Below, one piece after another: positions 51,534-61,379 of a stretch of DNA of 64,000 bases. Every line of letters starts with the position of its first letter. The first letter of the stretch is position 1. The notes under the pieces are model-generated. The model searched no databases and was not told the origin of the DNA. It was given only the letters and a program-made list of their open reading frames with translations. A program made the translations under genes and the position numbers. Source of the DNA: Spirosoma endbachense (GTDB taxonomy: Bacteria; Bacteroidota; Bacteroidia; Cytophagales; Spirosomataceae); assembly GCF_010233585.1 (NCBI RefSeq), contig NZ_CP045997.1, positions 5,964,968 through 6,028,967 of the forward strand. Reading direction: 5' to 3'.

Positions 51534-52106
51534 TCAAAGGTGTTCAGCATGCAAATTGCCTGCTCTTAATCGATCCCGAACCTCCATTAACGCAAAGCCA
51601 AGCTGATTTTTCCCAGGCCATTTCTGTGGCGTTTCGCAATCAGGATGGTCTTTGGCTAAGCCAATTCCCCAGATTGTGTCTACAGGGCTGGCTTCGACCA
51701 GAACTCGTTCTCCGGTATTTAACAAAAAAGCCTTCAGGTCTGGGTGTTGCGAAAATTTATACGCATTAGCCGCAACAACGATAGCAACGGATTCGGCGTC
51801 CCAAACAGCCGGGTCGAAATTCTGAACCAGACGACCTAATTTTTTGGCCTCGGCAGGCGACTGGCAGGTAAGAATTTTCTCCAGAACGTCGGTATCATCG
51901 AATAATCTGGCTTTCTCAGCCATCATGTACTGCTCAGCCGACCTATACTGTACTCCATTTACGTCAAACGGAGCGACCCACCACTGGCTAAAGCAGGACT
52001 CCCCTATTCGTCCGTCTTTACGTGGTTGATGCCCCCAGAAAAATAGGTATTTAAGCCGTGCTGATTGCTCGTATTTCTCCAGCAGCCAGTTCATCGTGTA
52101 CTTCAT
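51534..52106 (-). CDS. NADAR family protein (YbiA-like)
   Basis: A 190-residue NADAR (DUF1768) protein. Features: YLFFWGHQ, SQWWVAPFDVNGVQYRSAEQ, MMAEKARLF, EAKKLGR and DTIWGIGL. The family includes N-glycosidases that remove toxic riboflavin precursors (RibX) and ADP-ribose hydrolases on guanosine DNA adducts, which act as antitoxins in some defence systems. Nothing nearby links it to a toxin, so a housekeeping role is most likely. It is 4 bases after nuoH, apparently in the same operon. Confidence 0.82.
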   Translation of the reverse strand: MKYTMNWLLEKYEQSARLKYLFFWGHQPRKDGRIGESCFSQWWVAPFDVNGVQYRSAEQYMMAEKARLFDDTDVLEKILTCQSPAEAKKLGRLVQNFDPAVWDAESVAIVVAANAYKFSQHPDLKAFLLNTGERVLVEASPVDTIWGIGLAKDHPDCETPQKWPGKNQLGFALMEVRDRLRAGNLHAEHL

Positions 52107-52110
52107 TGCA

Positions 52111-53193
52111 TTACACCATCAGCAGTCGCCAAATCCCTGAAATCAAGAGCAGCAGCAAGCCAACCGGCGTCAGCACTTTCCAGCACAGAAACATCATCTG
52201 ATCGACACGAACGCGCGGAAATGTCCAGCGGACCCACATCTGCAACAGTACCGCCAGAAATACTTTAGAAAGCAACCAGAAAGCAGCGGTCAGATTTCCC
52301 CAAACCGTACCGGGTGAACCGCTTGTCCAGTCGGCCAGCCGAATCGGCCCAATGTTGGGTAAGGGCGTGTTCCAGCTACCCAGAAACAATACCGCGCCCA
52401 GGAATGATACCAGCAACATCATGGCATATTCGGAAAGGTAGAGCAGCGCAAAACGCATTCCTGAATATTCGGTATGAAAGCCGCCAACGATCTCTGATTC
52501 GCCTTCGGGCAAATCGAAGGGTGCCCGGTTAGATTCGGCCAGCGTGCAGATAAAAAACACAACATAAGCCACCAGTAAAAATGGATTTCGCAGGATATTC
52601 CAGGAAAAAATGCCCCCCCAGCCCGTTACGTCGATACCCGTCGCTTTCAGGCCAAAGAGATAATTCGTTTCGTGCGTGAATATGCCTTGCTGAAAACTGA
52701 TCTCCTGTAGGTTTAGCGTCTGACAGATCATTACGACACTGAGAATAGTCAGTCCCAGTGGAATTTCGTAGGAGATAATCTGTGCCACCGACCGCATGGC
52801 GCCAAAGAGCGAGTACTTGTTATTGGAACCCCAGCCAGCCATCAGGATACCGACAACATCGAACGAAACGATGGCCATCAGATAAAACACCCCAACGGCC
52901 GCATCGGAACCCTGCAAATCGGGTGTAAGCGGCAGTACGGCAAAACCAGCAAACACTGAAGCAAAGATGACCGCCGGGGCCAGCAGAAAAAGCCGACGAT
53001 CGGCCGCCGTTGGTACGATATCTTCTTTCTGAAGCAGTTTCAGCAGATCGGCAAACAACTGGAGCAAACCCCATTTACCTGTTTCCATGGGGCCAAGACG
53101 GTCCTGCATGAACGCGGATACTTTCCGCTCTGTGTATACGCCGACAACGACGAAGCCGGAGGCAATGGCAAGAAAAATGGGGAGAGCCAGCAT
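52111..53193 (-). CDS. nuoH: NADH-quinone oxidoreductase subunit H
   Basis: A 360-residue complex I membrane subunit with about eight spans, lining the quinone site. Characteristic sequences: ERKVSAFMQDRLGP, LADLLKLLQKED, SYEIPLGLT, NRAPFDLPEGESEIVGGF and FTEYSGM-like HTEYSGM. No other nuo gene is in the window, so the operon is split here. It is followed by the NADAR gene. Length and motifs are normal. Confidence 0.92.
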   Translation of the reverse strand: MLALPIFLAIASGFVVVGVYTERKVSAFMQDRLGPMETGKWGLLQLFADLLKLLQKEDIVPTAADRRLFLLAPAVIFASVFAGFAVLPLTPDLQGSDAAVGVFYLMAIVSFDVVGILMAGWGSNNKYSLFGAMRSVAQIISYEIPLGLTILSVVMICQTLNLQEISFQQGIFTHETNYLFGLKATGIDVTGWGGIFSWNILRNPFLLVAYVVFFICTLAESNRAPFDLPEGESEIVGGFHTEYSGMRFALLYLSEYAMMLLVSFLGAVLFLGSWNTPLPNIGPIRLADWTSGSPGTVWGNLTAAFWLLSKVFLAVLLQMWVRWTFPRVRVDQMMFLCWKVLTPVGLLLLLISGIWRLLMV

Positions 53194-53211
53194 AAAAAAT
53201 TGAAGAATTCA

Positions 53212-53287
53212 GGACTTTTGCCAAAAGCCGTGCCACGGTTTGATTTATCCCGATAGGTAACCGTGGCACGGCTTTTGGCAAAAGTCC
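53212..53287. repeat. Dispersed hairpin repeat, copy 2
   Basis: Perfect 29-bp arms: 53212-53240 (GGACTTTTGCCAAAAGCCGT then GCCACGGTT) and 53259-53287, 18-base loop. The core GCCACGGTT/AACCGTGGC matches copies at 41.1 and 56.5 kb; the outer arm sequence is unique to this locus yet perfectly paired. Confidence 0.75.
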
Positions 53288-53290
53288 GGG

Positions 53291-53343
53291 AATTAATCCT
53301 GAAGCGTGAAGAATACCTTATTCTTCACGCTTCAGGATTAATT
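53291..53343 (-). terminator. 23-bp hairpin at the asnS stop codon
   Basis: AATTAATCCTGAAGCGTGAA plus GAA (53291-53313) and the exact complement (53321-53343) with a 7-base loop. It starts at the asnS stop on the minus strand, so it should end that transcript. Confidence 0.65.
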
Positions 53344-54781
53344 AAAACTCAGCAGTTTTCGGAGCGCGTGGAAATGGAATTACGTCACGGATATTGCCCA
53401 TGCCCGTTACGAACAGCACCAGTCGTTCGAAGCCAAGGCCAAAGCCCGCGTGTGGTGCCGAACCGAACCGGCGCGTATCCAGATACCACCATAGGGCTTC
53501 TGGTTCGATACCCACTTCGTGCATCCGGGCAACGAGCTTATCGAAATCATCTTCGCGCTGCGAACCACCGATTATTTCGCCAATGCCCGGAAAGAGCACA
53601 TCCATAGCCCGAACCGTCTTACCATCCTCGTCCTGCTTCATGTAGAACGCCTTGATCTCGCGCGGGTAGTTGGTCAGAATAACCGGCTTTTTGAAGTGTT
53701 TCTCCACCAGATACCGTTCATGTTCTGACTGTAGATCGACACCCCAGCTAACTTCATACTGGAACTGGCCCTTTTTGGCAGGCTTTGAATTCACCAGAAT
53801 CTCAATAGCCTCCGTATAAGTAAGCCGGACGAATTCATTGCTGATCACGAACTGGAGTTTTTCCAGCAATCCCAGTTCGCTTTGCTCTTCCTTCTTTTTG
53901 GTTTTCTCTTCCTCTTTCAGGCGGTTGTCCAGAAAAGCCAGATCGTCGGCGCAGTGCTGAAGGGCGTACCGAATAACCGTCTTAACAAAATCTTCGGCCA
54001 GATTCATGTTGTCTTCCAGCTCGTAGAAGGCCATTTCCGGCTCAATCATCCAGAATTCGGCCAGGTGCCGCGTGGTGTTGGAGTTCTCAGCCCGGAACGT
54101 CGGACCGAAGGTATAGATCTTACCCAACGCCATGGCGCCCAGTTCGCCCTCCAACTGGCCCGAAACGGTTAAGTTGGTCTCGCGACCAAAGAAGTCCTGA
54201 CTATAATCAACCTTACCCTCTTCGGTAAGGGGCGGTTTGGTAGCGTCAAGCGTTGTAACGCGAAACATTTCGCCCGCACCTTCTGCGTCAGAAGCGGTTA
54301 TGATGGGTGTATTGAGGTAATAAAACCCATTATCATTGAAATACTTATGCACGGCAAAAGCCAGCGCATGGCGAATGCGCAGAATCGCACTAAAGGTGTT
54401 CGTACGTGGACGAAGGTGAGCTATCTCACGCAGAAACTCCAGGGAGTGACGCTTGGGTTGCAATGGATACTTGTCAGGATCAGCCGGGCCATAAATCTGA
54501 ATCGTATCGATTTTGACCTCTACAGCCTGCCCAGCACCCTGCGACTCAACCAACGGACCTGTAACCGCTATGCAGGCACCCGTAGTGATGAGTTTCAGCG
54601 TGTCTTCAGGAAGCTGACCAGCCTCTGCAACTGCCTGAATATTATTAATCGTTGAGCCGTCGTTGAGCGCAATAAATACGGCGTTTTTACTTTCGCGCTT
54701 AGTGCGGACCCAACCCTTGATGGTCACATCAGTGCCAACGGGTAATGTTTTTAATACTTGCTGAATGGGTAAATAACTCAT
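53342..54781 (-). CDS. asnS: Asparagine-tRNA ligase
   Basis: A 479-residue class II aminoacyl-tRNA synthetase that charges tRNA-Asn. Seen: an N-terminal OB-fold anticodon-binding domain ([20 protein letters not shown]), motif 2 region [20 protein letters not shown], and motif 3 [17 protein letters not shown] Lys/Glu-rich insert near 295-315 is typical of the Bacteroidota form. Intact, essential, and a good host marker. Confidence 0.95.
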   Translation of the reverse strand: MSYLPIQQVLKTLPVGTDVTIKGWVRTKRESKNAVFIALNDGSTINNIQAVAEAGQLPEDTLKLITTGACIAVTGPLVESQGAGQAVEVKIDTIQIYGPADPDKYPLQPKRHSLEFLREIAHLRPRTNTFSAILRIRHALAFAVHKYFNDNGFYYLNTPIITASDAEGAGEMFRVTTLDATKPPLTEEGKVDYSQDFFGRETNLTVSGQLEGELGAMALGKIYTFGPTFRAENSNTTRHLAEFWMIEPEMAFYELEDNMNLAEDFVKTVIRYALQHCADDLAFLDNRLKEEEKTKKKEEQSELGLLEKLQFVISNEFVRLTYTEAIEILVNSKPAKKGQFQYEVSWGVDLQSEHERYLVEKHFKKPVILTNYPREIKAFYMKQDEDGKTVRAMDVLFPGIGEIIGGSQREDDFDKLVARMHEVGIEPEALWWYLDTRRFGSAPHAGFGLGFERLVLFVTGMGNIRDVIPFPRAPKTAEF

Positions 54782-55293
54782 GCTGAAACGGCAACCGGAT
54801 TGTGTTCGGTCCGCAAAAATACAGATTGTAGGCTGAATAGCCCACTGTAATTATAAGGTGAAGGTTAGTTAAACAAAGCGTTGCTTTTATACGTATATGG
54901 GTAGTTACCGGTTAGTAAGGCATACGAACTATTTTGTTTAACAATTTCCAAAAAAATCTTAAACAGAATAGTCCGTGATATTACCGGGCAGCATTAATCA
55001 CGTAACATATTGGCTATTAGCCACATGATAAAGAAAACTTTGATTTCAAATCAGTTCAAATAGAGCGTTTTTCAACCACTAAACCTAACAATTTCTACTA
55101 CTGTAGCCCGCTTCTCTTAAACGTTCTGCTTCAGTATTCAATCGCGTATAAGATCCCTTAGGCCCAACGTGGGTCAGGAAATAAAGAGATTGTGGGCGGG
55201 AATTTATGGATCAACATCGTAGTATTTATTTCTGTTAGCTAACTTTCGGCTCTGTCTGTCCCTTCTAATTCTTGTTTTTATATACTTTTTCCG
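54782..55293. other. Divergent promoter region
   Basis: Half a kilobase between divergent asnS and sixA, AT-rich, no gene seen. It holds the asnS promoter element noted separately. Confidence 0.5.
54814..54821 (-). promoter_or_regulatory. asnS -7 element TATTTTTG
   Basis: Matches the Bacteroidota TAnnTTTG pattern, 33 bases before the asnS ATG. The -33 element is unclear. Confidence 0.45.
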
Positions 55294-55800
55294 ATGCCCC
55301 TTACACTTTATATTGTTCGGCACGCAAAGGCCGAGGATCGGTCACTTTTTATGACCGATCATAGTCGTGAATTAACTTCCGATGGTATTATGGCGGCTGC
55401 CCGTATAGGCCGTTATCTGCATACGAAAGGGATTCATCCTGATGTTATTTTCAGCAGTACAGCTCCCCGCGCCAGAGACACGGCTAAAGTTGTTGCCGAG
55501 CAGCTCGGCTTTGATCAATCGCAGATTCAGTTGGACGATAAATTATATGAAGGAGGCCCTAAAGCGTACCTTGCTGCCATAAACGCCTTGCCTGAGGGGC
55601 CTCAGTCGGCAATGATTGTCGGGCATAATCCTGATGTATCTTATTTCGCCGAATTCCTGACTCACCAAAGTGTTGGTTCTATGAGCAAGGGAGCCGTAAT
55701 AGCTGTTACCTTTGATGGCATTAGCTGGGCTGAGGTATCCGGGCGAACGGGTAGCGTAAGCTTCGAGATAGCTCCCAAGCAGCTTCCGAAAGATTTGTGA
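55294..55800 (+). CDS. sixA: SixA-type phosphohistidine phosphatase
   Basis: A 168-residue histidine-phosphatase-family protein. Catalytic RHAKAED (Arg-His) at residues 8-14, and SSTAPRARDTA plus VGHNPDVS with the second His. In E. coli, SixA removes phosphate from phosphohistidine domains; here it may act on a phosphorelay or nucleotide. It is followed by a small membrane protein gene and a VOC gene in the same direction. Confidence 0.85.
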   Translation: MPLTLYIVRHAKAEDRSLFMTDHSRELTSDGIMAAARIGRYLHTKGIHPDVIFSSTAPRARDTAKVVAEQLGFDQSQIQLDDKLYEGGPKAYLAAINALPEGPQSAMIVGHNPDVSYFAEFLTHQSVGSMSKGAVIAVTFDGISWAEVSGRTGSVSFEIAPKQLPKDL

Positions 55801-55851
55801 GATCCGATTTACGTAAAATAGTCAGCGTAAATCAAAAATTGTACGTACTAC

Positions 55852-56052
55852 GTGAACCGCAATCGTCGAATTTTTATCATCGTTTTCATTGCCTTTACGG
55901 CTATTGTTGCTCTGTTTGCCATTGACATGGCTCGCCGGACAACTGCGCCCTGGAACAAGCGACGGGAAGTTGAACGGGCCTTCCCTGCCGGAAAAGACGG
56001 TACGGCAATTGACACCGCCATAACAGATGACGATACATTACTTACCCGTTAG
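55852..56052 (+). CDS. Small single-span membrane protein
   Basis: A 66-residue protein with a GTG start and one membrane span (residues 7-26, IFIIVFIAFTAIVALFAIDM), then a polar, Thr/Asp-rich tail. It lies 51 bases after sixA and 5 bases before the VOC gene, so it is probably co-transcribed. Function unknown. Confidence 0.5.
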   Translation: MNRNRRIFIIVFIAFTAIVALFAIDMARRTTAPWNKRREVERAFPAGKDGTAIDTAITDDDTLLTR

Positions 56053-56057
56053 TGATC

Positions 56058-56468
56058 ATGCTTAACCTGACTGCCGTACATCATATTGCTATCATTTGCT
56101 CGGACTACGAAACGTCCAAACGATTTTATACCGAAATACTAGGGCTAACGATTCTGGGAGAGGTCTACCGGGCTGAACGGCAATCGTATAAGTTAGATCT
56201 GGCACTCAATGGGCAATATCTGATTGAGCTATTTTCGTTTCCGAATCCGCCCAAACGCCCTTCCCGACCCGAAGCCGCTGGCCTGAGACATCTGGCCTTT
56301 GCCGTCGAAAATCTCGATGCAGCTATTGCGCACCTGACTCAGCAGGGCGTAGTGACTGAACCTGTCCGGATTGATGAACACACGGGCCGTCGCTTCACTT
56401 TTTTTGCCGACCCCGACGATTTGCCTCTGGAGCTGTATGAAGAGCCTAATTCGGGGAAGACTTTATAA
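56058..56468 (+). CDS. Glyoxalase/VOC superfamily metalloprotein
   Basis: A 136-residue VOC-fold protein (SMU1112c/YwbC type) with metal ligands His and Glu at LTAVHHIAIICSDYETSKRF, GLRHLAFAVENLD and PLELYEEP. Often a lactoylglutathione-lyase-like enzyme, but the substrate is not defined. ATG 56058 is preferred over GTG 56052. Confidence 0.8.
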   Translation: MLNLTAVHHIAIICSDYETSKRFYTEILGLTILGEVYRAERQSYKLDLALNGQYLIELFSFPNPPKRPSRPEAAGLRHLAFAVENLDAAIAHLTQQGVVTEPVRIDEHTGRRFTFFADPDDLPLELYEEPNSGKTL

Positions 56469-56478
56469 GTGTTTATCC

Positions 56479-56566
56479 ACTTTAGTACGTTGGCTTAGAG
56501 CCGTGCCACGGTTACTAATGATGTGCAAACAAACCGTGGCACGGCTCTAAGCCAACGTACTAAAGT
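56479..56566. repeat. Dispersed hairpin repeat, copy 3
   Basis: Perfect 35-bp arms, 56479-56513 (ACTTTAGTACGTTGGCTTAG then AGCCGTGCCACGGTT) and 56532-56566, with an 18-base loop. The loop read on the minus strand (GCACATCATTAG) matches the inner loop of copy 1 (GCGCATCATTAG). It lies between the VOC stop and the SusD terminator. Confidence 0.75.
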
Positions 56567-56607
56567 TTTTGAACCGGACCAGAAAACACGCCATCTCTAA
56601 CAAAATC

Positions 56608-56641
56608 AACGCGCCTGACCGCATATGCGGTCAGGCGCGTT
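56608..56641 (-). terminator. SusD terminator hairpin
   Basis: AACGCGCCTGACCGCAT (56608-56624) and ATGCGGTCAGGCGCGTT (56625-56641), a perfect 34-base palindrome, 21 bases after the susD stop on the minus strand. A loose T-run (TTGATTTTG) follows. Confidence 0.75.
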
Positions 56642-56661
56642 TGGTATAAAAGACAGGACTC

Positions 56662-58140
56662 CTAAAGTGGGTTCTGTACAATTGCCTTATTCGCGTTTAT
56701 TTCCCGTCGTGGAATCAAAAACTCCCACTGGTTGTCGCCAGCCGGTACGTCGAAAAGTACCACTACGGCGCTGCTCAGGTTAGCTCCATTCCGATTCAGG
56801 GGTTGGTTCAAACGTTTCAGGTCGGTAAACCGAAACCCTTCGCCCCAAAGTTCAACGCGCCGATTAAACAGAATCTCATCCATTAGCTGAGTACCCGTTT
56901 TGGTCGATAGCTTGTAGGATGGATCACGCTTGCTAACCAGGTCAAACAACAGGCTGGCAGCAGCTGTGGCATTCCCCAGACGTGCCTGTGCTTCGGCTTC
57001 AATCAAGTACATTTCGGCAGAACGCATATACGGAATATCGCCCATGGCGCTCGTCGATGGTGTACCCGGCAGTCGGAATTTCTGGTTTAAGTAGGGAACC
57101 CGAACCCCGCCCGTCGGTACTACAGAATTAGTAGCTGTTGGGGTTTTAACCCACATTTTCGAGCGGACATCCGTCGCTGGAATCTGATCATACAGCGTAC
57201 TGTTAATCTGTTTCGGATCTACGCGGATGTTTGTGGAATTATAATTGCAGGAGATGTATGAGTGAAAAGCACCAAAAAACTCCGACTGATCTTCGAGGTG
57301 ATCGAATCCCCAGATCCATTCGGGATTGCTGATATCCGAAAAACCATCCTGATATTGGGCTACGCTCATTGGTGCATACCCTTTACGCGCTTCAGCGGCA
57401 TACTTTGCGGCATCGGCCCAGTTTTGCTGGGTGAGCGCCACCCGCGCCTGGAAGCCTTTTATCACTTCAAGATTAATGTGTGACTTGTAGCTACGGGCCG
57501 ATGTAAGGAGCGCAGCTGCATCGACCAGATCCTTATTGATCTGCGTATAGATGTCCTCAACGGTCGCACGGGTCAATCCTTCGGTTGTCGGTGTCAGCAC
57601 CAGCGGTACGCCGAGCTGGCTATTCGGCTTTGCAGCGGCATTATATCGCTTACCAAAAAGCTGTACCAGATTGAAATATGAAAAAGCCCGTAATCCCAGC
57701 GCTTCGCCCTTGATCTGATTTTTCTCCGACTGAGCCCCGGCCGCCTTATCGATATTCGCAATAGCGATATTGGCATTTCCGATCAGCCGGTAGTACAATT
57801 CATACGGTAACTGATTGCCTACTGCCGTTTCTGAGCGGTGAGCCTGCCAGCGTGTTTCGGGAAGGTGCCAGGTATTCGAAGTATTAGCAATTATAACATC
57901 TTCGCCCATTACGTCCAGGATGATCATCATGGCCGGATGCCCAAAATGTCCCTGTGAACTTAAATACCGCACGACCATAGCCCGGTAGATGCCATTAATA
58001 GCCGCCGTAGCGTTTTTCGTGGTTGAATAGGCAGATCCGGCATCGATACTACCGGTAGGCGATGTTTCTAAGTATTCTTTTTCGCACGCTGTTGTAAGCA
58101 GGCCCAGAGCCAATACCAGCGTCAAATATCTTTTTTTCAT
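56662..58140 (-). CDS. SusD/RagB-family nutrient-binding lipoprotein
   Basis: A 492-residue outer-membrane lipoprotein: lipobox TTAC, lipidated Cys19. Typical SusD features: a TPR-like helical region (NQIKGEALGLRAFSYFNLV), YMRSAEMYLIEAEAQARLG and an RVELWGEGFRFTDLKR motif at the end. It caps its SusC partner and binds the glycan or peptide before import. It begins 14 bases after the susC stop, forming a susCD pair. No enzyme or sigma/anti-sigma gene is adjacent, so the substrate cannot be read from context. Confidence 0.9.
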   Translation of the reverse strand: MKKRYLTLVLALGLLTTACEKEYLETSPTGSIDAGSAYSTTKNATAAINGIYRAMVVRYLSSQGHFGHPAMMIILDVMGEDVIIANTSNTWHLPETRWQAHRSETAVGNQLPYELYYRLIGNANIAIANIDKAAGAQSEKNQIKGEALGLRAFSYFNLVQLFGKRYNAAAKPNSQLGVPLVLTPTTEGLTRATVEDIYTQINKDLVDAAALLTSARSYKSHINLEVIKGFQARVALTQQNWADAAKYAAEARKGYAPMSVAQYQDGFSDISNPEWIWGFDHLEDQSEFFGAFHSYISCNYNSTNIRVDPKQINSTLYDQIPATDVRSKMWVKTPTATNSVVPTGGVRVPYLNQKFRLPGTPSTSAMGDIPYMRSAEMYLIEAEAQARLGNATAAASLLFDLVSKRDPSYKLSTKTGTQLMDEILFNRRVELWGEGFRFTDLKRLNQPLNRNGANLSSAVVVLFDVPAGDNQWEFLIPRREINANKAIVQNPL

Positions 58141-58154
58141 GAGTTGTCTGAAGC

Positions 58155-61100
58155 TTAAAGTGTAAAGGAAACACCCAGTACCAGGGTCTTGGCCGGACTG
58201 AAAACGTTACCGGTTACTCCATTGAATTGTTGCTGAACGTTCATCCCCTTCCGACCCGACAGAATAAGCAGGTTTTCGCCACTTACGTAAACCTGAGCAT
58301 TCTCCAGGAATAATTTACGAGCCAGTGCATTGGGCAGCGAATAGGACAGTGTTACCGAACGAAGATTCATGTAACTGGCGTCGATCAGCCAGCGATCCGA
58401 TTGGGCGTCGAAATCACCGGTCCGGCCAGCATCCATGCGGGGCACATCCGTGATGTCGCCCGGATTCCGCCACCGTCTCAGGATGTCGGTAGATTTTGCA
58501 CTACCATACCCGCCCGAACTCATCAGGGCAGCATACGCTCCATCGTACGTTTTGCCGCCTAACTGGTAGACGAACAAAGCCGACAGCGAAAGACCTTTGT
58601 ACCGAAACGTGTTGGTAAAACCACCCGACAAAGCCGGAATAGCAGTTCCGTTGTAATGGAAACGAGCGTTGTTGATACTATTGGTGAGTGTATCGCCCGC
58701 TTCCGTGATGCGGGAGTTGGTCGCCACGAAATTTGCCGCCCGATACTCAACCTCACCATTTGCTGGATTGACCCCTTTAAATTCACGCAGCCAGTAATCG
58801 TAGATTGATCGGCCAACCGCAAGTTTCTTGGTTCCGTCGATAATCTCAGGATTTTCGTCCGGCATTTTCGTGATATTATTCTTGATCCGGGTAGCATTCA
58901 GATCCAAACGCCAGGTGAAATTCTTGGTACGAATGGGTTCAAGGCCCAATTCGACCTCAATCCCCCGGTTGTACATCGTACCTATATTCCGGGTAACGGT
59001 TGAGATACCTGCTGATAATGGCAACGGTACGGCAAAAATCAGGTTGGACGATCGGCGATCGAAATACTCGACGGTACCCGACACGCGGCCTTTAAATAAG
59101 CTGAACTCAAGCGCTACGTCAAACGCATTGCTCGATTCCCATGCCAGGTTCTGATTGCCCAGGCTCGTCTGTAAAATACCAGCTTCCGATGCATTATTCC
59201 ATCCCAGACCATATAGCGGCTGCCAGGCATAATAACTGATCGTGTTATCCTGGGCACTCTGGCCTGTATTTCCACCACCATCGTTGCCTGTCTGGCCATA
59301 GGAAGCCCTCAATTTCATGGCGCTGATTGTTGGGATTGCCCGTAGGAAATCCTCCTGATCTAAACGCCAGGCACCACTGACGGAATAGAAATTTCCCCAA
59401 CGCGTATCCCGATAGAATTTACTGGACCCATCGCGCCGTACCGAAGCGGAAAGAAAGTATTTCTGGTCGTAATCGTAATTGATCCGCGAAAAGAAACCTT
59501 CTACCCGGCGCTGGAAGGCAACCGAGGCCAGGTTCGTTGTTGTCGTGAAGTTAACCAGTTCGTAGTTCCCATCCAGAATCTGCTGTGAGCGTGACCCTTC
59601 CAGATTGTTATCGCCCACCTGGAAGTTTTCATGCCCCACTAAAACATCGAAGTTATTTTTCCCAAACGACTTGTTGTAGTTCAGCAGTTGGTTGAGGTTA
59701 TAACTGGAAATGTTTTGAAATTCATGACTAGCACGACCAGCCGGTGCACCGTCGCCAATTTCAGGGTTTCCGTAGGTGTAGCCGTTGTAATTGGTAATGT
59801 CAGTACCGATGTTGGCGGTGAATTTGAAATCCTGTAGAAAGGAAAGTTCAGCAAAACCACGGGCACTGAGTACATTCCGGCGGAAATAGTTCTGATTCAA
59901 TACCGTTTCGGCAACCGAATGGCGACCACCAAACTGCGGTCGGGCTGGTAATCCCAAAGCCGTCAGGTTACCATAGTCCCAGCGTCTGTTTCCATTTGGG
60001 AGTGTCAGAAACTGGCCCGGATTGTTCGGATCGTACGCGTAGACTGGATAAATCGGCCCGATGTTGCGGGAGAAAAAGAACGGGTTAACAAAGGTAGTAC
60101 TACCAGCCGTACCGCCCGCATCGGCCTGATTAGACTTTGTCAGGGTTACGCCCAAGTTGGCACCCGTCCGGAGCCAGGGCTTCATCTGTGAGTTAATGTT
60201 GAGTCGGCCCGTAATGCGTTCGAAATCAGAGCGAATCAAATAGCCTTTATCGTTCAGATACGACAGGGACAGGAAATAATCAGACTTGTTCTGTCCGCCT
60301 GCAAAGCTAACGTTCAGTTCATCCCGATTTCCCTGGCGCATGATGGGTTTCTCCCAGTTCAGGTCATCTGCCGAAAACCGAAGCTGAGCATTCGGATTCA
60401 TTTGACCATTCACGTCGACCACCTGATTGTCAGGCACATTATAAGCATTGTAGCCTACCAGGCTGATCAACCGGCTTGTTGCATCCGCGTTAGCCGTGGC
60501 CAACGCTACAGGGTTGGTAGCGCGGTAAGCAATACTATTCCGATACGTTTCCCACATCAACGGGTAGTATTCGCCAACGCCAACACGGTCATACTCAGGC
60601 AAGCCGCGTGTACTCAATCCTTTTGTATAACGAACATTGATCGTACTCCGGTCTTTCTGCCCTTTTTTGGTCGTTACGACAACCACGCCATTAGCGGCTC
60701 TGGAGCCATACAAAGCCGTTGAAGCAGCATCTTTCAGGACAGAAATACTTTCAATGTCATTAGGGCTTATGTTGGAAATATTACCCGAATAGGGAATACC
60801 ATCAACTACATACAGCGGATCGTTTCCCGACGAAATTGACCCAAACCCCCGGATTCGAATATCAGGAGATGCACCGGGCTGGCCAGTACTGGCAGTCGTC
60901 TGAACGCCTGATATGGCCCCCGAAAGAGCCTGGCCAATGTTACTAACTCCTCTGGTTTGAAATTGAGTGGGAGCAAGCGTACCAGCCGAACCGGTAAACG
61001 ATGTCCGTTTGGCGGTACCAAATGTCGTGACGATGACCTCATCCAGATTAGCCGCATCTGCCGATAAGCTAATGGTAATCGTCGATTGATTGCCTACCGC

Positions 61101-61349
61101 AACTTCCTGCGACTTAAACCCAATGAAGCTGAATACCAATCGACCAGTAGCTGGAGCGTTTAATCGATAGTTCCCGTCTGCATCGGTGGTTGTGCCGCGG
61201 GTTGTTCCTTTCAATTGCACACTCACTCCGGGCAATGCCGTTCCATCTTCTGAAGACGAAACTCGGCCGCTCACAGTAACCTCCTGAGCCAGCGCAGGCA
61301 GACAGATGCACGTAGTTAGTAACCAAATGCATAATAAAAGTTTTCTCAT
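58155..61349 (-). CDS. SusC/RagA-family TonB-dependent transporter
   Basis: A 1064-residue outer-membrane importer. Order of parts: signal peptide (ends LPALAQ), a carboxypeptidase-regulatory-like beta domain (VSGRVSSSEDGTALPGVSVQ), a plug with IRGFGSISSGNDPLYVVDG, and a 22-strand barrel ending KTLVLGVSFTL. ATG 61349 (MRKLLLCIWLL) gives a proper signal peptide; the frame is open to 61379. With SusD it forms a pedal-bin import complex driven by TonB. The upstream 690 bases are gene-free. Confidence 0.92.
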   Translation of the reverse strand: MRKLLLCIWLLTTCICLPALAQEVTVSGRVSSSEDGTALPGVSVQLKGTTRGTTTDADGNYRLNAPATGRLVFSFIGFKSQEVAVGNQSTITISLSADAANLDEVIVTTFGTAKRTSFTGSAGTLAPTQFQTRGVSNIGQALSGAISGVQTTASTGQPGASPDIRIRGFGSISSGNDPLYVVDGIPYSGNISNISPNDIESISVLKDAASTALYGSRAANGVVVVTTKKGQKDRSTINVRYTKGLSTRGLPEYDRVGVGEYYPLMWETYRNSIAYRATNPVALATANADATSRLISLVGYNAYNVPDNQVVDVNGQMNPNAQLRFSADDLNWEKPIMRQGNRDELNVSFAGGQNKSDYFLSLSYLNDKGYLIRSDFERITGRLNINSQMKPWLRTGANLGVTLTKSNQADAGGTAGSTTFVNPFFFSRNIGPIYPVYAYDPNNPGQFLTLPNGNRRWDYGNLTALGLPARPQFGGRHSVAETVLNQNYFRRNVLSARGFAELSFLQDFKFTANIGTDITNYNGYTYGNPEIGDGAPAGRASHEFQNISSYNLNQLLNYNKSFGKNNFDVLVGHENFQVGDNNLEGSRSQQILDGNYELVNFTTTTNLASVAFQRRVEGFFSRINYDYDQKYFLSASVRRDGSSKFYRDTRWGNFYSVSGAWRLDQEDFLRAIPTISAMKLRASYGQTGNDGGGNTGQSAQDNTISYYAWQPLYGLGWNNASEAGILQTSLGNQNLAWESSNAFDVALEFSLFKGRVSGTVEYFDRRSSNLIFAVPLPLSAGISTVTRNIGTMYNRGIEVELGLEPIRTKNFTWRLDLNATRIKNNITKMPDENPEIIDGTKKLAVGRSIYDYWLREFKGVNPANGEVEYRAANFVATNSRITEAGDTLTNSINNARFHYNGTAIPALSGGFTNTFRYKGLSLSALFVYQLGGKTYDGAYAALMSSGGYGSAKSTDILRRWRNPGDITDVPRMDAGRTGDFDAQSDRWLIDASYMNLRSVTLSYSLPNALARKLFLENAQVYVSGENLLILSGRKGMNVQQQFNGVTGNVFSPAKTLVLGVSFTL

Positions 61350-61379
61350 GAAGTGTAACCAGTAAAAAGTTTTAACCAT

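Noticed and set aside
51534..52106. NADAR gene as part of a defence system
   Set aside because: It is 4 bases from nuoH in the host part and has no ADP-ribosyltransferase neighbour; a housekeeping role is simpler.
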